From: Bacteroidales bacterium
Lineage (GTDB): Bacteria > Bacteroidota > Bacteroidia > Bacteroidales > UBA932
Assembly (NCBI GenBank): GCA_016288775.1
Contig: JAEELG010000015.1
Coordinates: 1 to 54,314, forward strand
Reading direction: 5' to 3'
DNA: 54,314 nucleotides
Position numbers and translations under genes: made by a program. How positions within the stretch are numbered: position 1 is the first letter of the stretch; each line of letters opens with the position of its first letter. This document shows positions 23,053 through 31,638 of this stretch, one piece after another. The notes under the pieces are model-generated. The model worked only from the letters and a program-made list of their open reading frames with translations. It did no database searches and was not told the origin of the DNA.

Positions 23053-25056
23053 ATGCTTCCGAGGCCCGGCATATCGCTCCTTTTCGCCTGCTTCCTCGCC
23101 GTTTCCTGCGGCGGGGAGAACACGCCAGCCGAGCCTTCTGGCCAGAGCGGGCCCGACATGAGCGGTGCCGAAGTCAGCGCCGCCGGCGGCAGGGAGCGGG
23201 CGGAAGTGCGCTGGAAGGGCCTTCCCGGTGAAATCACATCCCTTGCCCTTACCCTCGATCCGCAAAAGGGCGCTACGGTGATCCCCGCCGGCAGCGGGGA
23301 AGGCCATGTGGAACTCGACAATCTTGCGGAGAAGACCTACAGATGCCCCATGTTCGGGATGTGCTCAGACGGCACGACGGTCGCTATGGATGACCTGTCG
23401 ATTACGGTCTATGGCTCCAGGTACGAAGCCGGCCTGCCCGGAGGCGGGGAAGTCTCCCACACCGTCAGCGGCGCCCGGGCTTCCATCTGCCTGAAAGCGG
23501 TAAGCCATTACAGTTATTACGGTTACCTGCTGGAATACACCTCCGTGAACGGTGAGCCGAAAACGATGCTGGTTGAGAGGACCGAAGCTGCGTCCGTGAC
23601 CCTGATCGATGTCGGTTCCGCCATTTCGGTTCGCCCCGTGTTCAAGCCGGAAGCCACCATGGACGACCTTTTCTACGGGCCGGAGTTCGAGATAGCCGCC
23701 GGTTCAGTGGAGGAGAACTACCCGCCGAATGAGACCGTGGACGGCTACCGCGGCATCTGGTTCGACCTCGGCCAGGCTTCGGACTACGGTTCCAAGTATT
23801 CCGGCGGCCTCGGCACCTACACGATGAAGCACATTCCGATGGCCATCTATTCCCCGGTCGTGAACAAGACATTCTTCGTGTATGGCGGCACCCCGGCCGA
23901 TAACAAGAAGTACCTGCTCTGCATGATAGGCTGCTACGACCATGCCACCGGCATGCTCCAGAAGCCCCGCATAGTCATGGACAAGGGTGTCCTCGGCGTG
24001 GCCGACCCCCACGACGACCCCACGGTCCAGATTGACCGCGACGGCTACGTCTGGGTCTTTGTGGCCGGCCGCTCCAACAAGCGCAACGGGGTCCGCTACC
24101 GCAGCCGCAAGCCCTACGACATCACCTCCTTTGAGTATATCAACGAAGACATCATGGCCTATCCGCAGGTCATGTACCATCCCGACAAGGGCTTCTTCCT
24201 CTTCTACACCCGCTACGACGGCACCCGCCAGCTCTTCTGGCGCACCAGCCGTGACGGCGTAAACTGGACTGACTACAAGCAGCTGGCGAGCATAAAGGAG
24301 GGCACGGAAAAGAACTCCGGCCACTACCAGATCAGCAACATCTGCGGCACGAAGCTCTGCACGGCCTTCAACCGCCACATCAACGGCAACGTCGACACCC
24401 GCACCAACATTTACTACGTCCAGTCCACCGACTGGGGCCAGAGCTGGACCACGGCCGACGGGAGCCCCGTAAAGGTCCCTGTCACCGAGCGATACTCCAA
24501 CTGCCTCGTGCGCGACTACCAGATTACGGACGAAACCCACAACTGCTACATCAAGGACCTCAATTTCGATTCCGCCGGCAACCCGATAATCCTATATGTG
24601 ACAAGCCGCAGCCACACGACAGGCCCCGAAGGCGGCACGCGCATCTGGCACGTCATCCACTGGACCGGCAGCACCTGGGACGAAAGCGTCATCACCACAT
24701 CGACCCACTGCTACGATTCCGGAAGCCTCTGGGTCGAGGGGAACGACTGGGTGGTGATAGCTCCGACCAATCCCGGCCCGCAGTACTGGGGAGCCGGTGG
24801 GGAAGTGGTGCGCTGGCGTACCTCCGACCAGGGCCGTACCTGGACAAAGGAGGCGGAACTCACTTCCGGAAGCACCAACAACCAGACCTACATGCGCCGT
24901 CCCTGGTATGCTGCCGACGGCTTCTACTGCTTCTGGGCCGACGGCAACCCCGACAAGATAACCCGTTCGAACCTGTACTTCTGCACCAAGGACGGAACCG
25001 TTTACAGAATGCCCTACCAGATGGACGCAGAGTGGGCCAAACCTGAGAGATTATGA
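23053..25056 (+). CDS. BNR_4-type propeller lipoprotein with N-terminal DUF4998/FN3-like region
   Basis: A 667-residue protein with a lipobox at LAVSC (Cys19). Residues about 40-210 resemble DUF4998/FN3-like modules (EVRWKGLPGEITSLALTLDP, LDNLAEKTYRCPMFGMCSDG). From about 229 to the end is a BNR_4 domain, the seven-bladed fold shared with ulvan lyases PL24/PL25 and the GH145 rhamnosidases. Landmarks: GYRGIWFDLGQ, KYSGGLGTYTMKH (His260), DPHDDPTVQIDRDGYVWVF, SGHYQISN, FNRHINGNVDTRTNIYYVQS, DWGQSWTT. The His and Tyr residues kept in both paralogues of this window are likely catalytic. Lyase or hydrolase action on a uronate-containing glycan is inferred. Overlaps the next gene by ATGA. Confidence 0.82.
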   Translation: MLPRPGISLLFACFLAVSCGGENTPAEPSGQSGPDMSGAEVSAAGGRERAEVRWKGLPGEITSLALTLDPQKGATVIPAGSGEGHVELDNLAEKTYRCPMFGMCSDGTTVAMDDLSITVYGSRYEAGLPGGGEVSHTVSGARASICLKAVSHYSYYGYLLEYTSVNGEPKTMLVERTEAASVTLIDVGSAISVRPVFKPEATMDDLFYGPEFEIAAGSVEENYPPNETVDGYRGIWFDLGQASDYGSKYSGGLGTYTMKHIPMAIYSPVVNKTFFVYGGTPADNKKYLLCMIGCYDHATGMLQKPRIVMDKGVLGVADPHDDPTVQIDRDGYVWVFVAGRSNKRNGVRYRSRKPYDITSFEYINEDIMAYPQVMYHPDKGFFLFYTRYDGTRQLFWRTSRDGVNWTDYKQLASIKEGTEKNSGHYQISNICGTKLCTAFNRHINGNVDTRTNIYYVQSTDWGQSWTTADGSPVKVPVTERYSNCLVRDYQITDETHNCYIKDLNFDSAGNPIILYVTSRSHTTGPEGGTRIWHVIHWTGSTWDESVITTSTHCYDSGSLWVEGNDWVVIAPTNPGPQYWGAGGEVVRWRTSDQGRTWTKEAELTSGSTNNQTYMRRPWYAADGFYCFWADGNPDKITRSNLYFCTKDGTVYRMPYQMDAEWAKPERL

Positions 25057-26579
25057 TGAAACGTTTGCTATACATTGCGGCGCTGGCCGTCATGTCCTTC
25101 GCCTGCAAACCGGACAACGGCGACAATCCCATCGTCCCGCCCGATGACGACAATCCGCCGGTGCCCGAAAACCTGACTAACCTCACGGTTTACGGAAAGG
25201 TGTTGGACGAGAAAGGTGAGCCCTATTCCGGCGTGGTCATGACCGACGGATACTCCTTCGCCGAGACCGACGCAGATGGCTTCTACCGCTTCGAGAAGTA
25301 CCGCTACGCTTCCTTTGTGCAGTGCTCCCTGCCCTCCGAGGCCATGATAACCACAGGCGGCACCTACAAGCTCCCCGACAATTACTACAAGCGGCTCACA
25401 TCGTCCTCGAAGGAGTATAACTTCACGCTTAAGCGCCAGGAATCCGAAAAGCGCTTCCGCATACTTGCGCTCGGCGACCCCCAGGTCCACAGCGCAAACC
25501 AGGTCTCACGCTACCGCCAGACCGCCCTTGCCGACATCAAGCAGTATGTGGTCAACTCCGAAAAGATACCCACTTATGGCATCACGCTGGGCGACAACGT
25601 CGGCGACGCGTGGGAATTCTTCCCCGACATAGCGGGCGTCTTCGGCGAAATGACCATTCCCGTCTTTGCGACCATTGGCAACCACGACCACGAATTCCCC
25701 ACCGACAGCGATGCTGCGTCCCGCAAGAAGTACGAGACCGTTTTCGGGCCCTCCAACTTCTCCTTTAACAGAGGCGACGTCCACATAGTGATCTTCGACA
25801 ACATCCTCCACGGGGCCAGAGCCAGCAGCGACTACAACCAGGGCTACGAACCCTGGCAGCTGGAGTGGCTGAAAAAGGACCTGAGCTATGTGCCCAAGAC
25901 CAAGAGCATACTCCTGTCCGTCCATATCCCTCTGACCGACGGCGAGATACTGAACCTGCTGTCACAATTCGGATCGGCGCTCGTGATCTGCGGCCACACC
26001 CACAAGGTCGAGAACACATACGACAAGACGGTGAACGGCAAGAAGATCACGATATGCGCCGCAGGCTCGACCGGAGCGCCCTGGAAGGGCCTCATCCTTT
26101 CGGACGGCTGCCAGCGCGGATACAAGGTTTACGAGTACGACGGCACTGCGGTACGCCGTGAAATATACAAGAGCATACAGTACGAGGAGCCTTTCCAGAT
26201 GCGTATGTTCCGCACCACCGATTTCCCTTCCTATACCACCCCCAACGGAAACGTTTTCGCATTCCCGTACTTCGGCGGGGAATACATAGCCGTGAACGTT
26301 TTCAACTACAAGCCCGGCTGGAAGGTGGTCCTGAAGGAAAACGGTGTTGAGACTTCCTCGAGTCCCATACAGTCGGTTTCCTACGACGTGTGGGCCAGGC
26401 TGTTCATGTACAACTACCATAACGTGGACTCCGACGTGGGCAAGAACCGCCACATGCTGTTCTTCAGGGTGAAGGATCCGAAAGCGGCCATACGGGTCGA
26501 AGTGACCGACGAGTTCGGCGCCACCTTCTCCTGCGAGACTTTCACGACAAACCAGGACATTCCGGACTATGATAATTAA
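25053..26579 (+). CDS. Calcineurin-like metallophosphoesterase lipoprotein
   Basis: A 508-residue lipoprotein (MSFAC, Cys18). Order: Pro/Asp-rich linker (20-40), an N-terminal beta domain (TVYGKVLDEKGEPYSGVVMTDG, metallophos_N type), the metallophosphatase core with GDPQVH (141-146), GDNVGD (180-185), GNHDHE (209-214), VHIPLTD and CGHTHKVE, and a C-terminal beta domain (metallophos_C type). All metal ligands look intact. The family is frequent in Bacteroidota; its natural substrate is not settled. Presence inside the PUL operon, overlapping its neighbour by ATGA, suggests removal of phosphate from a glycan or from released products, which is inference. A second ATG three bases on is equally possible. 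Confidence 0.9.
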   Translation: MMKRLLYIAALAVMSFACKPDNGDNPIVPPDDDNPPVPENLTNLTVYGKVLDEKGEPYSGVVMTDGYSFAETDADGFYRFEKYRYASFVQCSLPSEAMITTGGTYKLPDNYYKRLTSSSKEYNFTLKRQESEKRFRILALGDPQVHSANQVSRYRQTALADIKQYVVNSEKIPTYGITLGDNVGDAWEFFPDIAGVFGEMTIPVFATIGNHDHEFPTDSDAASRKKYETVFGPSNFSFNRGDVHIVIFDNILHGARASSDYNQGYEPWQLEWLKKDLSYVPKTKSILLSVHIPLTDGEILNLLSQFGSALVICGHTHKVENTYDKTVNGKKITICAAGSTGAPWKGLILSDGCQRGYKVYEYDGTAVRREIYKSIQYEEPFQMRMFRTTDFPSYTTPNGNVFAFPYFGGEYIAVNVFNYKPGWKVVLKENGVETSSSPIQSVSYDVWARLFMYNYHNVDSDVGKNRHMLFFRVKDPKAAIRVEVTDEFGATFSCETFTTNQDIPDYDN

Positions 26580-26589
26580 AAACCACTAT

Positions 26590-29500
26590 ATGAAATTCTT
26601 TTTCAAGCTGTTACTGGCAGCCCTGGCGGTTGTTCTGCCTGCCTGGGCCGGCTACGCCCAGCCCGGACGCATCACTGTGTCCGGCACTGTGGTCGACGAC
26701 TCCGGCCCTGTGGTGGGAGCGACGGTCATGGTGAAGGGGCATCCCGAAATGGGCGGCCAGGTCACGGGCAAGGACGGCGGCTTCGTCATCAGCATAGCCG
26801 CGGGCCAGACCCTTGAGGTCTCGTGCCTGAGCTACAAGACGGCCGAAAAGACCTTCCGGCAGGCCGGTGACTGGTATGTCGTCCTGGAAGAGGATGCGCT
26901 CATGCTGGACGAAGTCATCGCAGTCGGTTACGGTGTCCAGAAAAAGGAGAGCGTCGTGGGGTCGATTTCGCAGGTCGGCAGCGAAGCCCTTGTGAATTCA
27001 GGCACCACCAACATCACCAACGCCATTGCCGGCAAGCTGGCAGGCGTCATGACCTACCAGAGCAGCGGCCAGCCTGGCAACAACGACGCCACCATCTTCA
27101 TCCGCGGCCTCAGCAGCTGGAACGGCTCCGGGCCCCTCATCATGGTGGACGGCATCGAGCGCTCGTTCTCCGAACTTGACCCCAACGAAGTGCATTCGAT
27201 ATCGGTACTGAAGGATGCTTCGGCCACTGCGGTGTTCGGTGCCAAGGGCGCCAACGGCGTTATCCTCGTGACCACCAAGACCGGCACCAAGGGAGCGCCG
27301 AAGATGAAGCTGAGCGTCGACTACGGCGTGTCCAACCCTGAGAAGCTGCCCGCCTTCATCGATGCCGGCACCATTGCCGAAATGGCCAATGTGGCCCGCC
27401 GCAACGAGCAGTCGTTCAGCGCCCTGTTCTCCGACGCGCAGATCGACGCCTGGCGCAACGGCACCGACCCCCTGCGCTATCCGTCCAATGACTGGTTCAG
27501 GGACCTGCTCAATGACTTCGGCCAGGACATGACGGCGAATTTCAACATGAGCGGCGGCGGCGAAAAGGTCAAGTATTTCGTGTCCGTGGGCTACACGCAT
27601 GAGGGTTCCATCGTCAAGCAGGTCAACAACTGGAGCGGCACGACCTTCAATTACAACAGGATCAACTACCGTTCGAACCTGGATTTCCAGGTCACTCCCA
27701 CGACCCTGCTCTCCGTGAAGTTCGGCGGCAACACCGGCGTGGTCCAGAATCCGAACAGCACTTCGGTGGCGGGACTCTTCACGCAGATGTACAACGCCTC
27801 GCCGATGATGTTCCCTGCGTATTTCCCGGAGTCCGCCCTCGTGGATATTCCGGACCTTGACTACCCGGATGCCAGCGGCACGCGCCTTTCCGACAACAAC
27901 GGCGCCTACACGTCCAACCCCTATACGACACTCGCTTCGGGCGACTTCGTCCAGACCACGACGTCAAAACTCAACACCGACGCGATCCTGAAGCAGGACC
28001 TGGACTTCATCACCAAGGGCCTCTACGCCAGGGCGATGGTGTCCCTGACCACATCCTTCTCGAAGTACTCGCAGCAGGGCTCCCAGTCCTATCCGACCTA
28101 CCGCATCGACTGGGACGCCTATGAGATCGGGGCCAACCCATGGGTGTCGTCGCAGGCATCCAGCTACGTGTATGTGGAACCTCCTGTCAAGGTAACCCAG
28201 GACGGCACGGCCAGGAGCACCTCCATGGTCTTCTACTGGGAAGCGTCCCTGAACTACGAGCGAAAGTTCAACAAGAAGCACAACGTCACGGCCATGGCCC
28301 TCTTCAACCAGAGGGAGTACAATTCCGGCGCAAGCTTCCCCCACCGCGGGCAGGGCGTCGTTGGCCGCGTGACTTATGATTACAAAGGCATCTACCTCTT
28401 CGAGGGCAACATAGGCATCACAGGCTCCGAGCAGTTCGCGCCCGCCTACCGCTACGGCGTTTTCCCTTCTGTGGCAGTCGGTTACTATGTGTCCAAGGAG
28501 AAGTTCTGGAAGAAGGCCATGCCCTGGTGGAGCACCATGAAGCTGCGCTATTCCGACGGCTACGTGGGCAGCGACAAGGCCTCCGACAACTGGCTCTATT
28601 ATTCCAGCTACATCAAATCGAGCGGCAACATCATCGAGATGAAATCCGCCAACGTCAGTGCCCGCTGGGAAACCGCCCACAAGCGTGACCTCGGTGTGGA
28701 GATGGGCTGGATGAAGGACGCCCTGACCTTCAACGTCGACTTCTACGACGAGTACCGCTACGATATGCTCGTGACGCCCAAGGACGTGACGCCTTTCGTC
28801 GGTATCGCCTACAAGGACGTCAACAAGGGCAAGCTCAAAAAGCACGGCATCGACTTCGAGCTCAAGTGGCGCCAGACCACCGCAAACAAGTTCTATTATG
28901 AGATAGGAGGAATGCTCGGAATCAACGAGAACCGTATCCTGGACTACGATGATCCTCCCTATACTCCCGACTACCAGAAGGTTGCGGGCAAGGCCTACCA
29001 GTCCCAGGCCAACGGCATGACCTCGATCGACAGCGGCTACTACAACACCATCGACGAGATCCACGGCTACCCGTCCACCCTGACGAACTGGACCAACATG
29101 TACACGGGCACCTACAAGCTCCTGGATTTCAACGGGGACGGTTCGATTTCGTCCACCGACCTTCACGCCATCCTGGGCAGTGCCTACGCTCCCGTAACAT
29201 ACTCCTTCAACCTGGGGCTCGGCTACAAGGGCCTGAGCTTCAACATGCTTTGGTATGGCAACGCAGGGAAGTACATCGACTTCAACAGGGGCTATGAGAA
29301 AGAATTCATCAAGGCCGACCTGACAGTCCACAAGGCCCAGCTCGACTACTGGACCCCGACCAACAGGAACGCCTCACACAGCAACCTGGCCTTCAACGAC
29401 GCCTACTATTCCAGCTTCGGAGGCACGGGAACCAACGGATTCAACATGGCTCTCCTGGACCACACATGGCGAAAGTCTGACTACCTGACCCTCAAGGAGC

Positions 29501-29697
29501 TGTACCTCTCCTACAAGTTCGACGGCCCCACCGTCAACAAGATACTCGGGCTCCGGGGCCTGTCCGTAACGGCAACGGCCAACAACCTGTTCACTTTCAC
29601 CGACCTCGTAGAGGGCGACCCGCAGCGCACTTCGCTGGCTGCCAGCTACTACCCCCTGATGAGGACCTTCAAACTTGGTGTCAAACTGGATTTCTAA
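26590..29697 (+). CDS. SusC/RagA-family TonB-linked outer membrane protein
   Basis: TonB-dependent glycan importer of the outer membrane, 1035 residues from ATG 26590 (MKFFFKLLLAALAVVLPAWAGYAQ, signal peptide). An in-frame ATG at 26569 would overlap the previous gene and spoil the signal. It has the N-terminal carboxypeptidase-regulatory-like domain (VSGTVVDDSGPVVGATVMVKG), TonB-box region (MLDEVIAVGYGVQKKESVVGSIS), plug (NAIAGKLAGVMTYQSSGQPG, ATIFIRGLSSWNGSGPLIMVDG, YGAKGANG-type motif as VFGAKGANGVILVTTKTG) and a barrel ending MRTFKLGVKLDF. The SusD partner follows 13 bases later. Confidence 0.96.
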   Translation: MKFFFKLLLAALAVVLPAWAGYAQPGRITVSGTVVDDSGPVVGATVMVKGHPEMGGQVTGKDGGFVISIAAGQTLEVSCLSYKTAEKTFRQAGDWYVVLEEDALMLDEVIAVGYGVQKKESVVGSISQVGSEALVNSGTTNITNAIAGKLAGVMTYQSSGQPGNNDATIFIRGLSSWNGSGPLIMVDGIERSFSELDPNEVHSISVLKDASATAVFGAKGANGVILVTTKTGTKGAPKMKLSVDYGVSNPEKLPAFIDAGTIAEMANVARRNEQSFSALFSDAQIDAWRNGTDPLRYPSNDWFRDLLNDFGQDMTANFNMSGGGEKVKYFVSVGYTHEGSIVKQVNNWSGTTFNYNRINYRSNLDFQVTPTTLLSVKFGGNTGVVQNPNSTSVAGLFTQMYNASPMMFPAYFPESALVDIPDLDYPDASGTRLSDNNGAYTSNPYTTLASGDFVQTTTSKLNTDAILKQDLDFITKGLYARAMVSLTTSFSKYSQQGSQSYPTYRIDWDAYEIGANPWVSSQASSYVYVEPPVKVTQDGTARSTSMVFYWEASLNYERKFNKKHNVTAMALFNQREYNSGASFPHRGQGVVGRVTYDYKGIYLFEGNIGITGSEQFAPAYRYGVFPSVAVGYYVSKEKFWKKAMPWWSTMKLRYSDGYVGSDKASDNWLYYSSYIKSSGNIIEMKSANVSARWETAHKRDLGVEMGWMKDALTFNVDFYDEYRYDMLVTPKDVTPFVGIAYKDVNKGKLKKHGIDFELKWRQTTANKFYYEIGGMLGINENRILDYDDPPYTPDYQKVAGKAYQSQANGMTSIDSGYYNTIDEIHGYPSTLTNWTNMYTGTYKLLDFNGDGSISSTDLHAILGSAYAPVTYSFNLGLGYKGLSFNMLWYGNAGKYIDFNRGYEKEFIKADLTVHKAQLDYWTPTNRNASHSNLAFNDAYYSSFGGTGTNGFNMALLDHTWRKSDYLTLKELYLSYKFDGPTVNKILGLRGLSVTATANNLFTFTDLVEGDPQRTSLAASYYPLMRTFKLGVKLDF

Positions 29698-29710
29698 AAT
29701 GGAACGCGTT

Positions 29711-31636
29711 ATGAAAAAGATATCAAGATTTTTCCTTGCCTTGGCAATAACCCTTCCGCTCGCCGGGTGCCACTATCTCGACGTGGATTCCGAACTCGGC
29801 CTCACCGAGGAGGACGTGTTCAACACCACCAAGAACTTCAAGGCCTACTTCAATACGATTTTCTCCGACGGAGCCAGTTACACCTTCCGCAACATCCACT
29901 GCGGCTATCCGATCTTCATCGACTGGAACCGTTACCGCTTCACCTGGGCGTGCGTGACGGATGCCGCCGACGCCGGACGCTACATCCGCAGCCAGTATGA
30001 ACTCAAGGCCTGCAACATGACGGACGGCGTGCTGGAGAGCTTCTCCTTCTGCCCCCTGAAGAACCTGTCGAACGGCGACGTGGACCTGAAGACCAATGCC
30101 GACAAGCCGATTGCCTATGCGATGTTCAACATCATCCGCATAGCCAACCGTTCGCTTGAGAACATGGACAAGCTGACCAACGCCACCGAGGAAGAGAAAC
30201 TCGACCTCACGGGCCAGGCCTACTTCGTCCGCGGCTATGCCCACTTCGTGCTCTGCAACTGGTTCGGCGGCATGCCTTACCTCGACCACGCCCTGACCGG
30301 CGAGGACGACTGGGACCTGCCGCGCGAATCCGCCAGGATCACGTACGAGAAGGCGGCGGCCGACCTTTACACCGGCTATGAGTACCTGAAGAAGGCCGGA
30401 AAGATGCGCCGCGATGCCCTGCCCGGCCAGAGCGGGCACCTGACCAGCTCCGAGCTCTACCTGCCGAGCGGATGCTGCTGCCTGGCGTTCCGCGCCCGCG
30501 CCCTGCTCTATGCTGCCAGCCCCCTGGCCAACGAGACGGGCGACCCCGAGGCCTGGCGCGCCGCCGCCGAGGCCTGTGCCGATGCCCTCAAGGCTGCCGA
30601 GGAGTGGCAGTACGAACTCCTTCCGCTGGACGAGTACACCGACAACTTCTACGGCCAGATGTCCACCAACGAGACGCTCTTCGGCTATTACTACAAGTCC
30701 AAGATCAACGTCAGCAACTGGTCGGCCTACCTGAGCTACCCCCAGTGCTATTCCTCCACCGCCTCCGGCACATGCCCGACGCAGAACTTCGTCGACAAGT
30801 TCGAGACCCGCGACGGCTATCCGCTGAACACCGAGGCCGACAGGGCGAAGGCCACGGCCGCAGGCAGCTACAAGGAGCAGAACATGTACGCCAACCGTGA
30901 TCCCAGGCTCGACATCTGCATCGTCAGGGACGGCACTACGACTCCTTATGTGAACGGAGTCATCAACATCTACTACGACCCTGTGTCGAAGACCTTCCCG
31001 ACCACCCAGATTTCCGGCGTCAGCCAGCAGTTCTCGCAGACCAAGGGCTGGGGCGGCGACGATTCCGCCACCAAGGCCTACACCAACACCGGTTACTACT
31101 GCAACAAGTTCTGGCGCGGCGCCCGCGGCGACAAGGATGCCAGCCACTACCATCTCGACCCTCTGTTCCGCATGGCCGAACTCTACCTGGACTATGCAGA
31201 GGCCGTCAATGAGTACGCCGGCCCCGGCGGCACCGCAGGCGGTTATCCCCTGACGGCGGTCGAGGCCGTGAACAAGGTGCGCACCCGTGCGGCGATGCCT
31301 GGTGTTCGCAGCGAGTTCACTTCCGGCAAGGACGCCTTCCGCGAGAGGGTGCGTAACGAAAGGAACGTGGAACTCGCCTATGAAGGCAACCACTACTACT
31401 TCGACATCCGCCGCTGGAAGATCGCTCCCGAGACCATGACGCAGACGCTCTACGGCATGTGGGTCGAATCCTGCCCCGTGGATGCCGAGCATCCCGTCGG
31501 CAGGGTCTATGAGCGCAGGCCTCTTCCCGCCAACCGCAATCTCAGGACATGGAAGGACTGCATGTACTATCTTGCCTTCCCCGATGCGCAGGCAAATACG
31601 ATGATCAATTTCGTCAACTGGCAAAAATGGCAATAG
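29711..31636 (+). CDS. SusD/RagB-family glycan-binding lipoprotein
   Basis: Surface lipoprotein of 641 residues that caps the SusC channel. MKKISRFFLALAITLPLAGC gives lipobox LAGC; an in-frame ATG 12 bases upstream is an alternative. SusD features: SELGLTEEDVFNTTKNFKAYFNTIF near the N-terminus, TPR-like helices (GQAYFVRGYAHFVLCNWFGGMPYLD), and the C-terminal RNERNVELAYEGNHYYFDIRRWK motif. It is rich in Trp and Tyr, typical for sugar binding. Paired with the SusC just upstream. Confidence 0.95.
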   Translation: MKKISRFFLALAITLPLAGCHYLDVDSELGLTEEDVFNTTKNFKAYFNTIFSDGASYTFRNIHCGYPIFIDWNRYRFTWACVTDAADAGRYIRSQYELKACNMTDGVLESFSFCPLKNLSNGDVDLKTNADKPIAYAMFNIIRIANRSLENMDKLTNATEEEKLDLTGQAYFVRGYAHFVLCNWFGGMPYLDHALTGEDDWDLPRESARITYEKAAADLYTGYEYLKKAGKMRRDALPGQSGHLTSSELYLPSGCCCLAFRARALLYAASPLANETGDPEAWRAAAEACADALKAAEEWQYELLPLDEYTDNFYGQMSTNETLFGYYYKSKINVSNWSAYLSYPQCYSSTASGTCPTQNFVDKFETRDGYPLNTEADRAKATAAGSYKEQNMYANRDPRLDICIVRDGTTTPYVNGVINIYYDPVSKTFPTTQISGVSQQFSQTKGWGGDDSATKAYTNTGYYCNKFWRGARGDKDASHYHLDPLFRMAELYLDYAEAVNEYAGPGGTAGGYPLTAVEAVNKVRTRAAMPGVRSEFTSGKDAFRERVRNERNVELAYEGNHYYFDIRRWKIAPETMTQTLYGMWVESCPVDAEHPVGRVYERRPLPANRNLRTWKDCMYYLAFPDAQANTMINFVNWQKWQ

Positions 31637-31638
31637 AA

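Noticed and set aside
29723..31633. Open frame of about 636 codons antisense to the first SusD
   Set aside because: It is the mirror of a confident SusD gene, with composition (G, A, V, H, R rich) typical of antisense reading in GC-rich DNA. The same applies to long antisense frames at 8257-10080, 27964-29331, 37294-38481, 46458-48419 and 50843-52510.
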